64,000 nucleotides of DNA. Origin: Chroococcidiopsis thermalis PCC 7203. GTDB taxonomy: Bacteria > Cyanobacteriota > Cyanobacteriia > Cyanobacteriales > Chroococcidiopsidaceae. Shown here piece by piece: positions 1-7,974 of this stretch. How positions within the stretch are numbered: the stretch's first letter is position 1; each line of letters starts with the position of its first letter. The notes under the pieces were generated by a model. It saw only the letters and a list, made by a program, of their open reading frames with translations. It did no database searches and was not told where the DNA came from. The translations under genes were made by a program, and so were the position numbers. The stretch lies in NCBI RefSeq assembly GCF_000317125.1, contig NC_019695.1:3770336-3834335 (forward strand). The letters run 5' to 3'.

Positions 1-338
1 AAGACTGGGTTGAGGGCGCTCATCGGCTCTTGAAACACCATTGCCAAGCGATCGCCCCGATATTTCTGCATCTGGGCAGAAGATAGTTGCAATAAATCTA
101 CTGCCTGCCCGTCTGCTGCCCAAAATTTGATTTGTCCCCCCGTCACCTTCCCAGGAGTCGGAATCAGTCCCATCATCGCCAAGGACGTGACTGATTTTCC
201 CGAACCCGATTCCCCTACAATTCCCAGGGTTTGCCCCCGCTTCAGTTCAAACGAAATGCCGTTAACAGCTTTAATGAGTCTATTGTCATCTGTAGCAAAC
301 TCTACGTGTAAATCGCGAACTGTGAGGACATCACTCAT
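1..338 (-). CDS. Peptide-type ABC transporter ATP-binding protein (partial, N-terminal part)
   Basis: ATPase subunit of a DppD/OppD-type ABC importer, acting on the cytoplasmic face of the membrane. Only the first ~112 residues are in the window; the gene runs off the left edge. The frame starts MSDVLTVRDLHVEF, has a perfect Walker A (GESGSGKS, residues 42-49) and a Q-loop reading MVFQEPMSALNP, the typical Q-loop of the peptide/nickel subfamily. The ABC signature and Walker B lie outside, so completeness cannot be judged. The substrate cannot be inferred from an ATPase alone; its permease and binding-protein partners are not visible. Family call is firm, substrate unknown. Confidence 0.9.
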   Translation of the reverse strand, partial: MSDVLTVRDLHVEFATDDNRLIKAVNGISFELKRGQTLGIVGESGSGKSVTSLAMMGLIPTPGKVTGGQIKFWAADGQAVDLLQLSSAQMQKYRGDRLAMVFQEPMSALNPV

Positions 339-384
339 AGGAGTTAGCGGGGCGATCGATAAATTAACTGGATCTTAACAGCAC

Positions 385-550
385 CGCTTGGTAGTTGGTA
401 ATTGGTAATTGGTAGTTGGTGAGTTAAGCAAGAGGCGAGAGACGAGAGAAATAACTCGTGAATGTTTGAATTCTTCTGGCTCCTGACTCCTAGTTTTTGA
501 CTTTTAACTTTTGCCTTTTGACTTCCCCATTACCCATTACCCATTACCAG
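385..550. repeat. Short tandem repeats between ABC gene and ssb
   Basis: The spacer is built of short near-heptameric repeats: GGTAATT/GGTAGTT units on the left, then TTTTGACTT-type units and three CCCATTA units on the right ending just before the ssb stop codon. This is the short tandemly repeated repetitive (STRR) class common between cyanobacterial genes. No gene is seen. Confidence 0.8.
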
Positions 551-1033
551 TTAAAACGGAATATCATCCTCATCGACTTCTACAGGCGCTTTGGGTGACT
601 CTTGAGGTGCGGCTACGGCGACAGGGGTGGGTTGTCTTTCGACTGGCGCTGAAGCACGCGGCTGGGGCGCTGGTGGGGTGTAGCTACTTGTTTCTTCCCG
701 TTCGGTGGCGGAAGACATGAGGTTAACACCATCCAGCCTGTGAATGCGTTGTGCGGTTAATTCAGCGCGTTTCTCTTTAAAGCCCTCTTGTCGCTCTACA
801 GTATTCATACCTAAACGACCTTCAATAATGACGCGATCGCCTTTGTGGTAGTTTTGCTGAATTTCGTCTGCCATTTTGCCCCAACCGACAACTCTTAGAG
901 TCGCTGGGGGGTCTTCTGCCCGTAGCCCAGGAATACTAACCATCATTTCGGCGATCGCCAGCAGGTTGTCGTTATTGACGTGACGTAGTTGCGGCTCTTC
1001 TTTAATTTCTGCCATCAAAATACAGCTGTTCAT
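551..1033 (-). CDS. ssb: Single-stranded DNA-binding protein
   Basis: Binds single-stranded DNA during replication, repair and recombination. The 160-residue product has the OB-fold N-terminal half (MNSCILMAEI at the start, LRVVGWGKMADEIQQ and GDRVIIEGRLGMNTVER in the middle), a low-complexity Pro/Ala/Thr linker from about residue 108, and the acidic tip DEDDIPF that recruits partner proteins in this family. The start MNSCILMAEI is that of cyanobacterial SSBs, so the first ATG was kept. It is in the same direction as the large nucleotidyltransferase gene upstream, separated by a spacer holding a perfect 34-bp palindrome. Confidence 0.95.
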   Translation of the reverse strand: MNSCILMAEIKEEPQLRHVNNDNLLAIAEMMVSIPGLRAEDPPATLRVVGWGKMADEIQQNYHKGDRVIIEGRLGMNTVERQEGFKEKRAELTAQRIHRLDGVNLMSSATEREETSSYTPPAPQPRASAPVERQPTPVAVAAPQESPKAPVEVDEDDIPF

Positions 1034-1077
1034 GTCTTCGTCTCCTTTGTGTAGGGTGTAGGGAGTCGTTATTGGTG

Positions 1078-1111
1078 GTTGAAAGTAGACGGTTAACCGT
1101 CTACTTTCAAC
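1078..1111. repeat. Perfect 34-bp palindrome upstream of ssb
   Basis: Each arm reads GTTGAAAGTAGACGGTT and the arms meet with no loop. It lies between the stop codon of the upstream nucleotidyltransferase gene and the ssb start, both on the minus strand. No T-run follows on the minus strand, so it is not a canonical intrinsic terminator. It may be an operator or an RNA processing hairpin. Confidence 0.85.
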
Positions 1112-1135
1112 TCACTTCTCCTTTATACTTCATCC

Positions 1136-3688
1136 CTATCTTGCCTCTAGTCCTTCAAGAGATGAGACGGATGGCTCCACTCCTTGTTCTTGTTCCACGA
1201 ACTCTTGAACGCGGTGGCGGTATTCCCGCAGGGATTCATCTATCCAATCTCGATCGTTACTATTTGCGAACAAATGTACCACTGGTTCCCCTGCATCTGG
1301 CAAGATCAAAATCCAATTATCTTCATGGCGATCGAGAATCTTTACACCGTCGGTCAGTTCGAGTCTTTCTGCTGGATGGGTTTCGACGAGATGGCGCATC
1401 AAAGCTCCCTTGACCGTCCAAGGACACCGGACTGTATAAGATTTGTGGTAGACGCGGGGGAGTTCGGTGCGAATAGCGGCAAGCGATCGCTCTTGAATGG
1501 TCAGCATTTCGATTAGCTTGGCAATGCAGAACATCCCGTCGAACCCTGGATGTAATTGCGGGAAAATAAAGCCTGTTTCTCCACTTCCGCCTAAAACTAC
1601 ATTTGGCGTGCGACGGCATTCTTCCATTAAGGCGGTGGGGTTTGCCTTGGTACGAATGATTTTCGCATCGTGGCGACGGGCAATTTGCTCGACAGCGCTA
1701 GAAACGTGAACGGGTACGACGACAGTGCCTCTGGGGTGTGCTGTCAGCATCATGTTGACCATCAAAGCCGTCAGCATTTCACCCCGAATTGGGATACCTG
1801 CTTCATCTACTAAGGTCATTTGTTCGCCATTCGCAGATACCTGCACGCCGAAATTAGCTTTGAGTGCTTCGACGACGTGACCGAGTTGCATCAGTAATGC
1901 TTCTTTCTCTACGGCACTGACGGCGGTTGGTTTGAGGCTAGCATTTAACACCACTGCATCGCAGCCAAATTTAGCTAGCATTTGCGGCAGGACTGCCCCA
2001 GTCACCGCATAAGAGTAGTCGATCACGACTTTAGAGTTGCTGTGGTGAACCGCTTCGACATTGAGGTGCTTTTCAAAGGCAGTGCAGTAGGTAGATACCA
2101 TTTGGGTCGGATAGACGACATTACCGATTTCGTGAATTTGTACGCGCCGCAGGTCTTCTTTGAAATAAGCTCCTTCAATTTTCTTTTCTAGAGCTTTAGA
2201 AATATTGATGCCTTTGGGGTCGATAAATTCAATCAAAATGTAATCTGGGCGATCGGGATGCACTCTTACGTGAATGCCTCCAGACACTCCCATTGTTGAG
2301 ATTACAGTTCGCGCCATTGGAATTGCAGTCGCATCGAGATTTTGAATGTTGATCCCGACCGACATCAATCCCGCAATTAGCGATCGCGTGACCATGCGAG
2401 AAATACTGCGCTGGTCGCGGGAAACCGTTACCTGCGCCCCTGGTTTTAATGTCGAACCATAGGCGGCTCCCAGTTTGACGGCAAATTCGGGTGTAATGTC
2501 AATATTTGCCAATCCCGTCACGCCTCGCTGACCGAAGAGATTGCGCTGAGCGGTGTGACCCCAAATTAAGTTAATATTTAGCGTTGCGCCCGATTCAATT
2601 TGCTTGCTGGGCCAAACTCTGACGCTGGAACTGATCAGGGCTTCTTCTCCCACGGTAGAGAGAGAGCCTACTACCGCGCCTTCAAGGACGTGGGCGCGAC
2701 GGTCTACCCGCGTACCGCGAGAAATAACGCAGGCTCTCAAGTGCGCCTCATCTCCAATCAGCGCTCCATTCCAGACAATCGGGCGCTTCAGGTTGGCATC
2801 AGCGCCAACGGTAACGTTGTCGCCAATGACCGTACCCGCAGAAATTTGAACTCTGGCTCCAATGCGGCAATTATCACCGATTAAACAAGGGGCTTCTAGG
2901 CTGGCAGTCGGATCGATGTGAGTATTTTGTCCTATCCAGATTCCTGAAGACCGCTCTTCGTAGGCATAGTCGAGTTTGACTTTGCGATCGAGTGCGTCGT
3001 ACTGACTTTCTCGATAGGCATCTAAGTGACCGACATCGCACCAGTAGCCTTGAGCAATGTAACCGTACATTGGCTCGTCTTTTTCCAATAATAAGGGAAA
3101 TAATTCTTTAGAAAAGTCACTTTCTTGATTTTCTGGCAGATATTCCAATACTTCTGGTTCCAAAATATAAGTACCAGTATTTACCGTGTCGGAAAAAATT
3201 TCGCTAGAAGAAGGTTTCTCTAAAAAGCGGCGGATGCGTTGCGATTCATCTGTAATTACTACACCAAATTCAATTGGGTTGGGAACGCGGGTTAAAACTA
3301 CAGTGGCTTTCGATTTTTTCTGTTTGTGAAATTCTATGGCTGCGGTGAGGTCAAAATCTGTGATGCTGTCACCGCTAATCACTAAAAACGTGCGATCGAG
3401 CAATTCTGCGATATTTTTGACGCAGCCTGCCGTTCCTAGCGGCTGATCTTCCTCAACGGCATAAGTCATCTGTACGCCAAAGTCGCTACCATCTTGAAAG
3501 TAGTCGCGCATTACGTCAGGTAAGTAGTGTAGAGTGGCAATCACTTCTGTAATCTGATGCCGTTTGAGCAGATTAATAATATGTTCTGCGATCGGTCGAT
3601 TCAGCACTGGAACCATCGGTTTAGGAAGATCGCAAGTCAGCGGTCGAAGCCGCGTTCCAGATCCTCCAGCCATCAGTACTGCGCGCAT
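1136..3688 (-). CDS. Mannose-1-phosphate guanylyltransferase-like protein with degenerate phosphomannomutase domain
   Basis: An 850-residue fusion. Residues 1-235 are a sugar-phosphate nucleotidyltransferase ([16 protein letters not shown] at 3-18, SGDSITDFD at 105-113, FLEKPS at 155-160, DVG at 218-220). Residues ~250-375 are left-handed beta-helix hexapeptide repeats. From ~385 the sequence follows the phosphohexomutase fold ([18 protein letters not shown]). Activation of mannose or glucose 1-phosphate for polysaccharide or glycosylation is the expected job of the N-terminal part. Oddly, the mutase part lacks the catalytic phosphoserine loop: where TASHNP is expected the sequence is RVHPDR (475-480), and the metal loop DGDGDR is SANGEQ (618-623). 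The C-terminal half is therefore probably regulatory or structural, not a working mutase. Sugar specificity is uncertain. Confidence 0.85.
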   Translation of the reverse strand: MRAVLMAGGSGTRLRPLTCDLPKPMVPVLNRPIAEHIINLLKRHQITEVIATLHYLPDVMRDYFQDGSDFGVQMTYAVEEDQPLGTAGCVKNIAELLDRTFLVISGDSITDFDLTAAIEFHKQKKSKATVVLTRVPNPIEFGVVITDESQRIRRFLEKPSSSEIFSDTVNTGTYILEPEVLEYLPENQESDFSKELFPLLLEKDEPMYGYIAQGYWCDVGHLDAYRESQYDALDRKVKLDYAYEERSSGIWIGQNTHIDPTASLEAPCLIGDNCRIGARVQISAGTVIGDNVTVGADANLKRPIVWNGALIGDEAHLRACVISRGTRVDRRAHVLEGAVVGSLSTVGEEALISSSVRVWPSKQIESGATLNINLIWGHTAQRNLFGQRGVTGLANIDITPEFAVKLGAAYGSTLKPGAQVTVSRDQRSISRMVTRSLIAGLMSVGINIQNLDATAIPMARTVISTMGVSGGIHVRVHPDRPDYILIEFIDPKGINISKALEKKIEGAYFKEDLRRVQIHEIGNVVYPTQMVSTYCTAFEKHLNVEAVHHSNSKVVIDYSYAVTGAVLPQMLAKFGCDAVVLNASLKPTAVSAVEKEALLMQLGHVVEALKANFGVQVSANGEQMTLVDEAGIPIRGEMLTALMVNMMLTAHPRGTVVVPVHVSSAVEQIARRHDAKIIRTKANPTALMEECRRTPNVVLGGSGETGFIFPQLHPGFDGMFCIAKLIEMLTIQERSLAAIRTELPRVYHKSYTVRCPWTVKGALMRHLVETHPAERLELTDGVKILDRHEDNWILILPDAGEPVVHLFANSNDRDWIDESLREYRHRVQEFVEQEQGVEPSVSSLEGLEAR

Positions 3689-4110
3689 AATTCCTCCTTA
3701 GATGTTCCACCCATTAGTGGTGTAAAGCCAACACTTCGAGCAACGCTAGTCTTTATCTAGTTTCCTATGTCTCTCCCACTTGCGGCACTCCCACAGGTTA
3801 CATCCCACCAACAAACTCGATGGATTCTACCTACCACGCTTTCCAACTAATCATGCTACGGGCATTCAAGCAACTGCAATAGCGCTAGAAGCGGTATCAA
3901 TTGTGTCAGCTAAACTGGGAGAAGGTGTGGAGTGTAGGGCGTGGGGTGTGAGGACAAGGGAGACAAGGGAGAGGGGGGAGACAAGGGAGAGGGGGGAGAC
4001 AAGGGAGAGGGGGGAGACAAGGGAGACAAGGCAAGCAGAGGAGAAATTACCGATCGCTGGTCACTGGTCACTGATAACTGATAACTGATAACTGTAGAGG
4101 TAGATGCGGA
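3689..4110. other. 422-bp spacer with GGGAGACA and TGATAAC tandem repeats
   Basis: Between divergent genes. 3951-4031 is a heptamer-type array of GACAAGG, GAGAC and GAGGGGG units; 4059-4094 has GGTCACT then three ATAACTG units. The first ~260 bp carry no recognisable gene. Promoters of both flanking genes must lie here but no convincing box was picked out. Confidence 0.75.
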
Positions 4111-4302
4111 ATGAGTAGTTTAATTACTTTGTTATTAGTCTTAGCTTATGGCGGTGGTGTTTGGAAGTTCTGGACTGGATTTCACCGCACAAATTTCTCT
4201 CGCTCTTTTACTAACAGGCTAAGATTATCTCTACTGTGGCCTGCTTTGATCGTGGCAAATAAGTCTTATCGCCAGAATTTTAGAAGAGCGCTGAAGGGAT
4301 GA
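4111..4302 (+). CDS. Small conserved-looking membrane protein upstream of cobK
   Basis: Encodes 63 residues with one hydrophobic N-terminal helix (SLITLLLVLAYGGGVWKFW, residues 3-20) followed by a basic, aromatic tail (FHRTNFSRSFTNRLRLSLLWP). Its TGA overlaps the ATG of the cobK frame by four bases, which points to translational coupling. I do not recognise a named family. A signal-anchor membrane protein with a cytoplasmic basic tail is the plain reading. It is kept as a gene because of the tight overlap and biased composition, but no function can be assigned. Confidence 0.65.
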   Translation: MSSLITLLLVLAYGGGVWKFWTGFHRTNFSRSFTNRLRLSLLWPALIVANKSYRQNFRRALKG

Positions 4303-5237
4303 TGGAAAGGAGACAGAAGGGGGACAAGGAAGACAAGGGGGATAAGGGAGAGATTCACTCTCAAATCCGAAATCTAAAGTCTAAAATTTCCCTCACTCCT
4401 CAACGCCAGATCTTTCAAGTCGAGGAACCGCAAGAGCGCACTGGCTCCTCGTCACTCCTCACTCCTCTGTGGCTCATTGGTGGAACGCAGGAAAGCGCTC
4501 AATTGGCTGAGGCGATCGCACGGGCTAATTTGCCGTGTATAATTTCTGTCACAACGGAATCAGCTCGCGCGCTCTACCCCGATGCGGCTTGTCTGCAAGT
4601 ACGGGTGGGGCGTTTTACCTGTTTGGAGATTGAAGCATTTGTACAACAGCAAGGGATAATTGGCGTATTGGATGCTTCCCATCCCTATGCTGTAGAAATT
4701 TCCCAAAGTGCGATCGCGGTTTGTCAAAAGTTGGGAATTCCCTATTTGCGGTACGAGCGTCCTGTTTTCAAGGGAGTAGGGACGGGCTGGGAGCTGGGAG
4801 CAGAGGAACGAATAGATGGTTTTGAATCTTTGCTGTCGGGGGACTACTTACAGGGACAAAGGGTGTTACTAACTGTAGGTTATCGACCTCTGCATCTGTT
4901 TCAATCTTGGCAGGATAAGGCAACTTTATTTGCTCGCATTTTACCTAGTGCGATCGCATTAGAATCTGCTTTGAAGGCTGGGTTTGCTAACGATCGCTTA
5001 ATTTGTCTGCGTCCACCAATTTCGGCAGCTTTGGAGGCGGCTTTGTGGCGACAATGGAATATTTCTGTAGTGGTGACTAAAGCTTCTGGTGCGCCTGGGG
5101 GAGAGGATGTGAAGCGGACTGTGGCTGCTGAATTAGGGATCGATTTAATTACGATCGCTCGCCCAAATATTGAATATCCGCAGCAAACTAGCGATTTATC
5201 AGTGGCTCTAGATTTTTGCCGTATGTTATTTGGATAA
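4299..5237 (+). CDS. cobK: Precorrin-6A reductase (CobK/CbiJ family)
   Basis: Reduces precorrin-6A (or the cobalt form) with NADPH in cobalamin synthesis. The family core starts at about residue 60 with LWLIGGTQESAQLAEA and continues with VRVGRFTC, GVLDASHPYA and YLRYERP, all diagnostic for CobK/CbiJ. The annotated ATG overlaps the preceding small gene, but the first ~58 residues ([11 protein letters not shown] and beyond) are a translated short-repeat tract and do not belong to the domain. No ATG or GTG lies closer to the core, so either the repeat tract is translated as an extra N-terminus or a non-standard start is used. The enzyme call is firm; the start is not. Confidence 0.88.
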   Translation: MMERRQKGDKEDKGDKGEIHSQIRNLKSKISLTPQRQIFQVEEPQERTGSSSLLTPLWLIGGTQESAQLAEAIARANLPCIISVTTESARALYPDAACLQVRVGRFTCLEIEAFVQQQGIIGVLDASHPYAVEISQSAIAVCQKLGIPYLRYERPVFKGVGTGWELGAEERIDGFESLLSGDYLQGQRVLLTVGYRPLHLFQSWQDKATLFARILPSAIALESALKAGFANDRLICLRPPISAALEAALWRQWNISVVVTKASGAPGGEDVKRTVAAELGIDLITIARPNIEYPQQTSDLSVALDFCRMLFG

Positions 5238-5481
5238 TTGAGGATTGGTGGCGGGCGATCGCAACTTTCCTAGTTTTGTTACTTTTTTGTTCCAGTTCTG
5301 TCACTTTTTTTAAGTTAAATTGTAGTCGAATGTGAAATCAAAGTTCCAGTTCTATAACTTTGTTTCCTATCTTTTTGTTTTCAAGCAAGTTGTAAGTACT
5401 CGCTTCAAATTTATATGCAGTTTAGTAGAGGAATACGGTAAAAGTATAGCTATATAATCCTAACATTTAGGAGGAATTTTC

Positions 5482-5616
5482 ATGAATTCATACATTTTCT
5501 TTGAAAGTGCGCTTCAGCTTTTAGTAATAGCTTATCTCATCTCAGTGATGCTATTACTTACAGTTGCTAAAATTGGTTTAGCCGTCATTGAAACTATTGA
5601 AGACGCTCAAGACTAG
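5482..5616 (+). CDS. Small single-helix membrane protein (44 aa)
   Basis: A strong Shine-Dalgarno (AGGAGGAA) sits seven bases before an ATG encoding 44 residues: a short polar start MNSYIFFESA, one long hydrophobic helix from residue 11 to about 37 (LQLLVIAYLISVMLLLTVAK...), and an acidic end IEDAQD. Family unknown. The ribosome site, the clean single transmembrane profile and the isolated position downstream of cobK argue that it is a real small membrane protein rather than a chance frame. Function unknown. Confidence 0.6.
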   Translation: MNSYIFFESALQLLVIAYLISVMLLLTVAKIGLAVIETIEDAQD

Positions 5617-5648
5617 TGGCAATAAGAAGAGATACGTCAACTCGACTA

Positions 5649-5700
5649 GAGTACATCGATTTGATGCCCAAATTGTGAAAATTCTACCCAGTTATACCCC
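5649..5700 (+). repeat. Composite ATACCC direct-repeat site 1 (degenerate)
   Basis: GAGTACATC, six bases, ATGCCC, fourteen bases, CTACCC, then an extra ATACCCC. Same geometry as the other sites of this family (boxes 20 bp apart), with one mismatch in each box. It shares ACTAGAGTAC with site 5 at the same distance. Confidence 0.7.
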
Positions 5701-5738
5701 GAGGCGATCGCTTATCAATGACGCTCGATCCCACGTTT

Positions 5739-5764
5739 ATACCCAAGCAACAACCAGCATACCC
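5739..5764 (+). repeat. Composite ATACCC direct-repeat site 2
   Basis: Two perfect ATACCCAA boxes whose starts are 20 bp apart, just past the 3' end of the oxygenase gene. No clear GANTACRTC box precedes it. Confidence 0.75.
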
Positions 5765-5768
5765 AAAA

Positions 5769-6383
5769 CTACTTTTTTCTCTTTGAAGACTGATTCACTC
5801 TTGACTCGACAGTAAACTTTGGGATTTCCCGCAGTTCAGACTCGCTCAAACTATACTGTTCGCAAACTAAGCTGAGGCGCTTTCCTGGGGTTTGTACGGG
5901 ATTGACGGAATGGGTTAAATTGCCTTGAAAGTAAAGTAAGGTATTGACTTGTGGTTTAATCTGTCCGACTTGACGTTTATCGCAGCGCAATACTAATTCT
6001 CCCCCTTGCATATCTGGTGGTAGTTGCACGTAGAGGACGCTGACAACAGCGGGTGGTTCGATAGTTTTACAATAGGAACGTAAGGAGCGATCGATATGCG
6101 GATCGACACGGGAGCCTGCGGTTAGGAGTAAGGGATTGAGGTAAAAGGCATTACAATCCGATCGCAGGGCTAGATTGATATATGGTTTGAAGTAAGGAAA
6201 TTTTTGTTCTACTTCTGCTATTCCAGCACGTTGAAATACTACAGAAAATCCTTTGGTTCCTACAAAGTCACGGTTGAGATTGTTGGTAGTAAAGTAGGGA
6301 CACGCTTGAATTTCTCCCCATAAGTCGTTGAGGTAGTTGCTGGGAAAGCAAGCTGGTTGTTGGTGGTAGTATTTCAGTTTCAC
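5769..6383 (-). CDS. 2-oxoglutarate/Fe(II)-dependent oxygenase (prolyl hydroxylase-like)
   Basis: Likely hydroxylates an unknown substrate using 2-oxoglutarate, O2 and ferrous iron. The 204-residue product has the metal triad spaced as in the family: H96-x-D98 in RVDPHIDRS and H158 in NLTHSVNPV, followed by the 2-oxoglutarate-binding R169 in GKRLSLV. The central part (AVVSVLYVQLPPDMQGGELVL) is the double-stranded beta-helix core. The size fits a single catalytic domain without a partner domain. The C-terminus is basic (QSSKRKK). It stands between two composite repeat sites inside the accessory island. Substrate cannot be inferred. Confidence 0.85.
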   Translation of the reverse strand: MKLKYYHQQPACFPSNYLNDLWGEIQACPYFTTNNLNRDFVGTKGFSVVFQRAGIAEVEQKFPYFKPYINLALRSDCNAFYLNPLLLTAGSRVDPHIDRSLRSYCKTIEPPAVVSVLYVQLPPDMQGGELVLRCDKRQVGQIKPQVNTLLYFQGNLTHSVNPVQTPGKRLSLVCEQYSLSESELREIPKFTVESRVNQSSKRKK

Positions 6384-6446
6384 AAGAAACAGAGAGTAGG
6401 GGGAAAATTCGGAATTCGGAATTCAAGACTTTTGACTTTTTTATTT

Positions 6447-6472
6447 ATACCCAGTATGCGGGATTAATACCC
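6447..6472 (+). repeat. Composite ATACCC direct-repeat site 3
   Basis: Two perfect ATACCC boxes 20 bp apart, between the vapC stop codon and the oxygenase start (both genes on the minus strand), so it also occupies the oxygenase promoter region. Confidence 0.75.
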
Positions 6473-6476
6473 AAAT

Positions 6477-6902
6477 TTAACTGGGACGAAAGACGCGATC
6501 GAATGGCTGCTTGCGGTAGCGTCTGTAGATGTCGAAGTCTGCATCTAATGTGGCGATCGCGCTGATATCCAATCTTTCTGATATAGTCACCAAAGTAAGA
6601 TCGGCAAAGTCTGGCTTCAGATCGGCATACTGAAGATTTAATTCTACGATACGGGTGAAATCGTTTGGTTGCAGGTGTTCGATCGCAATTATTTCCTGTG
6701 CGACCATGAGCAATAGGTCATTTTGTACCAGTGGATTTCGCGGTAGTAAGTGTAGAGATTCCGTGATGCAAGCTACCGTTGTCAACATGATACTGGTAGA
6801 GTTCATCATGAATGGATAGACTTGAGCGTGATAGCGATCGTTCCGATTAAAGAAAGCAACGAGTATACCCGTATCTACCAGAAAAATCGGATAATAGCTC
6901 AT
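6477..6902 (-). CDS. vapC: VapC-type PIN-domain ribonuclease toxin
   Basis: Toxin of a type II toxin-antitoxin pair, expected to cleave RNA with Mg2+. The 141-residue PIN domain shows the acidic residues in order: D10 in FLVDTGILVAFF, E48 in ACITESLHLL, D101 in DFADLTLV, and D120/D122 in TLDADFDIYR. All are intact, so the toxin should be active. Its ATG overlaps the antitoxin stop by four bases (ATGA), the usual arrangement that couples toxin to antitoxin translation. The RNA target is unknown. Confidence 0.9.
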   Translation of the reverse strand: MSYYPIFLVDTGILVAFFNRNDRYHAQVYPFMMNSTSIMLTTVACITESLHLLPRNPLVQNDLLLMVAQEIIAIEHLQPNDFTRIVELNLQYADLKPDFADLTLVTISERLDISAIATLDADFDIYRRYRKQPFDRVFRPS

Positions 6903-7159
6903 TCTGGATTTTCTTCCAGCAATCGTTTGGCAATATAGCGTTTACGCGCTTTCCGTTCTGACAAATCTGGCACTCCATCAAATAAGTGGGGTTCTCTTCC
7001 CATCCGTTCTGCTAGTGTTTGCTTACCAGCTTGCAGGCTTAACCACTTCTGATTGATGATTCTCCTTATTGTCTCGCTTCTATCTGCTTGTTCGTGCGCC
7101 ACAATCTCAGCTAGCCGCGCCTCGGTTTCTGCGTCTAGTCTGACAGCTATTAGTCCCAT
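6899..7159 (-). CDS. vapB: Ribbon-helix-helix antitoxin partner of VapC
   Basis: Antitoxin and probable autorepressor. I place the start at the internal ATG giving MGLIAVRLDAETEARL (86 residues) because AGGAG lies eight bases upstream; a longer frame upstream has no such signal. The N-terminal ~45 residues (AVRLDAETEARLAEIVAHEQADRSETIRRII) fit a CopG/MetJ ribbon-helix-helix DNA-binding domain; the charged C-terminal part (RKARKRYIAKRLLEENPE) is the expected toxin-wrapping segment. A composite ATACC site lies about 80-120 bp upstream. Confidence 0.82.
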   Translation of the reverse strand: MGLIAVRLDAETEARLAEIVAHEQADRSETIRRIINQKWLSLQAGKQTLAERMGREPHLFDGVPDLSERKARKRYIAKRLLEENPE

Positions 7160-7236
7160 GTTTGTACTCCTGTTTGTTATACAAGTATAACGCAAGCGAT
7201 CGCGCTTGGATACGATGCTTTGCGTTGTTGTAGAGC

Positions 7237-7277
7237 GAATACATCAAATGCATACCTAAATAGAAAACAAAATACCC
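7237..7277 (+). repeat. Composite ATACCC direct-repeat site 4
   Basis: GAATACATC, six bases, ATACCT, fourteen bases, ATACCC. The full three-box form. It lies upstream of the leftward vapB gene. Confidence 0.8.
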
Positions 7278-7446
7278 AAAACCTAAAGTGCGAGGAGAAA
7301 ATCTGATGTAGCGATATGCGATCGCGATCGCCAGGTGGTAGGGTTTTAAAGTATGGAACCGTTTGCTACATACACCCATGCTTTCGACCATGTAGGTGTA
7401 CTAGGAACTTATGTAGATCTGTCATACTAGAAAGCTATTTGCAGTC

Positions 7447-7626
7447 ATGTTTGAGGCTTCACGCCTGAAGGGATATGAGAAAATATTCACATTCATTCAT
7501 GCAGATAACACAGCAGCTTTAACGACATATCTCAACCAAGGTTTTCAGATTGTCGGTACGGCAAAAAGACATGCCAAGATCGATCGAATCTATCTAGACG
7601 AAATTATTGTCGAACGATTTTTGTAG
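7447..7626 (+). pseudogene. GNAT acetyltransferase remnant (C-terminal third)
   Basis: A 59-codon frame whose product (GYEKIFTFIHADNTAALTTY, then LNQGFQIVGTAKRHAKI) matches the last strands of GNAT N-acetyltransferases: the conserved N-x-x-A-x-x-x-Y segment and the GF-x-x-V-G-x-A-x-x-H turn. The acetyl-CoA-binding part that should precede it is absent; upstream sequence is non-coding and carries a repeat site. This is best read as a 5'-deleted gene left behind in the accessory island. A short expressed peptide cannot be excluded. Confidence 0.75.
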
Positions 7627-7675
7627 AAATTGAGCAGTGGTGAGAATTATCAAATTTCAAGCGATCGCTCTACTA

Positions 7676-7716
7676 GAGTACGTCCTGCTTATACCCAGAA
7701 ATTGAGATTTATACCT
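7676..7716 (+). repeat. Composite ATACCC direct-repeat site 5
   Basis: GAGTACGTC, six bases, ATACCC, fourteen bases, ATACCT. Preceded by ACTA, so it shares ACTAGAGTAC with site 1. It lies about 65 bp before the copper chaperone gene. Confidence 0.8.
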
Positions 7717-7779
7717 ATATATTCAACTTGAAGCATAAATCTGATACTCTAAACTTGAGTAGAATTCAGTTTTATAGTT

Positions 7780-7974
7780 ATGTCACTACAACTGAAGGTT
7801 CCGAGTATTGTCTGTGATGGCTGTGCAGAAACAATTACCAAAGCGGTTAAATCTGTGGATGCAGATGCTCAAGTTGATGTGGATGTCTCGGCTAAGACTG
7901 TTAAAGTGGAAGGCGCACAGTCTGAAGAGTCCATTAAACAAGCTATTACGGCTACTGGTCACACGGTAGAGTAG
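7780..7974 (+). CDS. Heavy-metal-associated domain copper chaperone (Atx1-like)
   Basis: A 64-residue single HMA domain that would carry Cu(I) in the cytoplasm to copper-exporting ATPases supplying plastocyanin and cytochrome oxidase. The metal site is CDGC (residues 12-15) in the loop after the first strand (SLQLKVPSIVCDGC). The loop lacks the usual Met two residues before the first Cys. Met is replaced by Ile, as in cyanobacterial Atx1 proteins. The C-terminal TGHTVE, with His, resembles the cyanobacterial form whose His can join the copper ligands. Its last 23 bp overlap the 3' end of the convergent hydrolase gene. Confidence 0.88.
   Translation: MSLQLKVPSIVCDGCAETITKAVKSVDADAQVDVDVSAKTVKVEGAQSEESIKQAITATGHTVE

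Noticed and set aside
3951-4031. Regular GACAAGG array looking like a CRISPR or minisatellite
   Set aside because: Units are only ~7-10 bases with no unique spacers. It is the cyanobacterial short-tandem-repeat class also seen at 21386, 38090, 46936 and 58059.
5649-7716. Integron attC sites
   Set aside because: attC sites have inverted R'/R'' boxes and need an IntI with its extra domain; these boxes are direct repeats and neither recombinase shows the IntI signature region.
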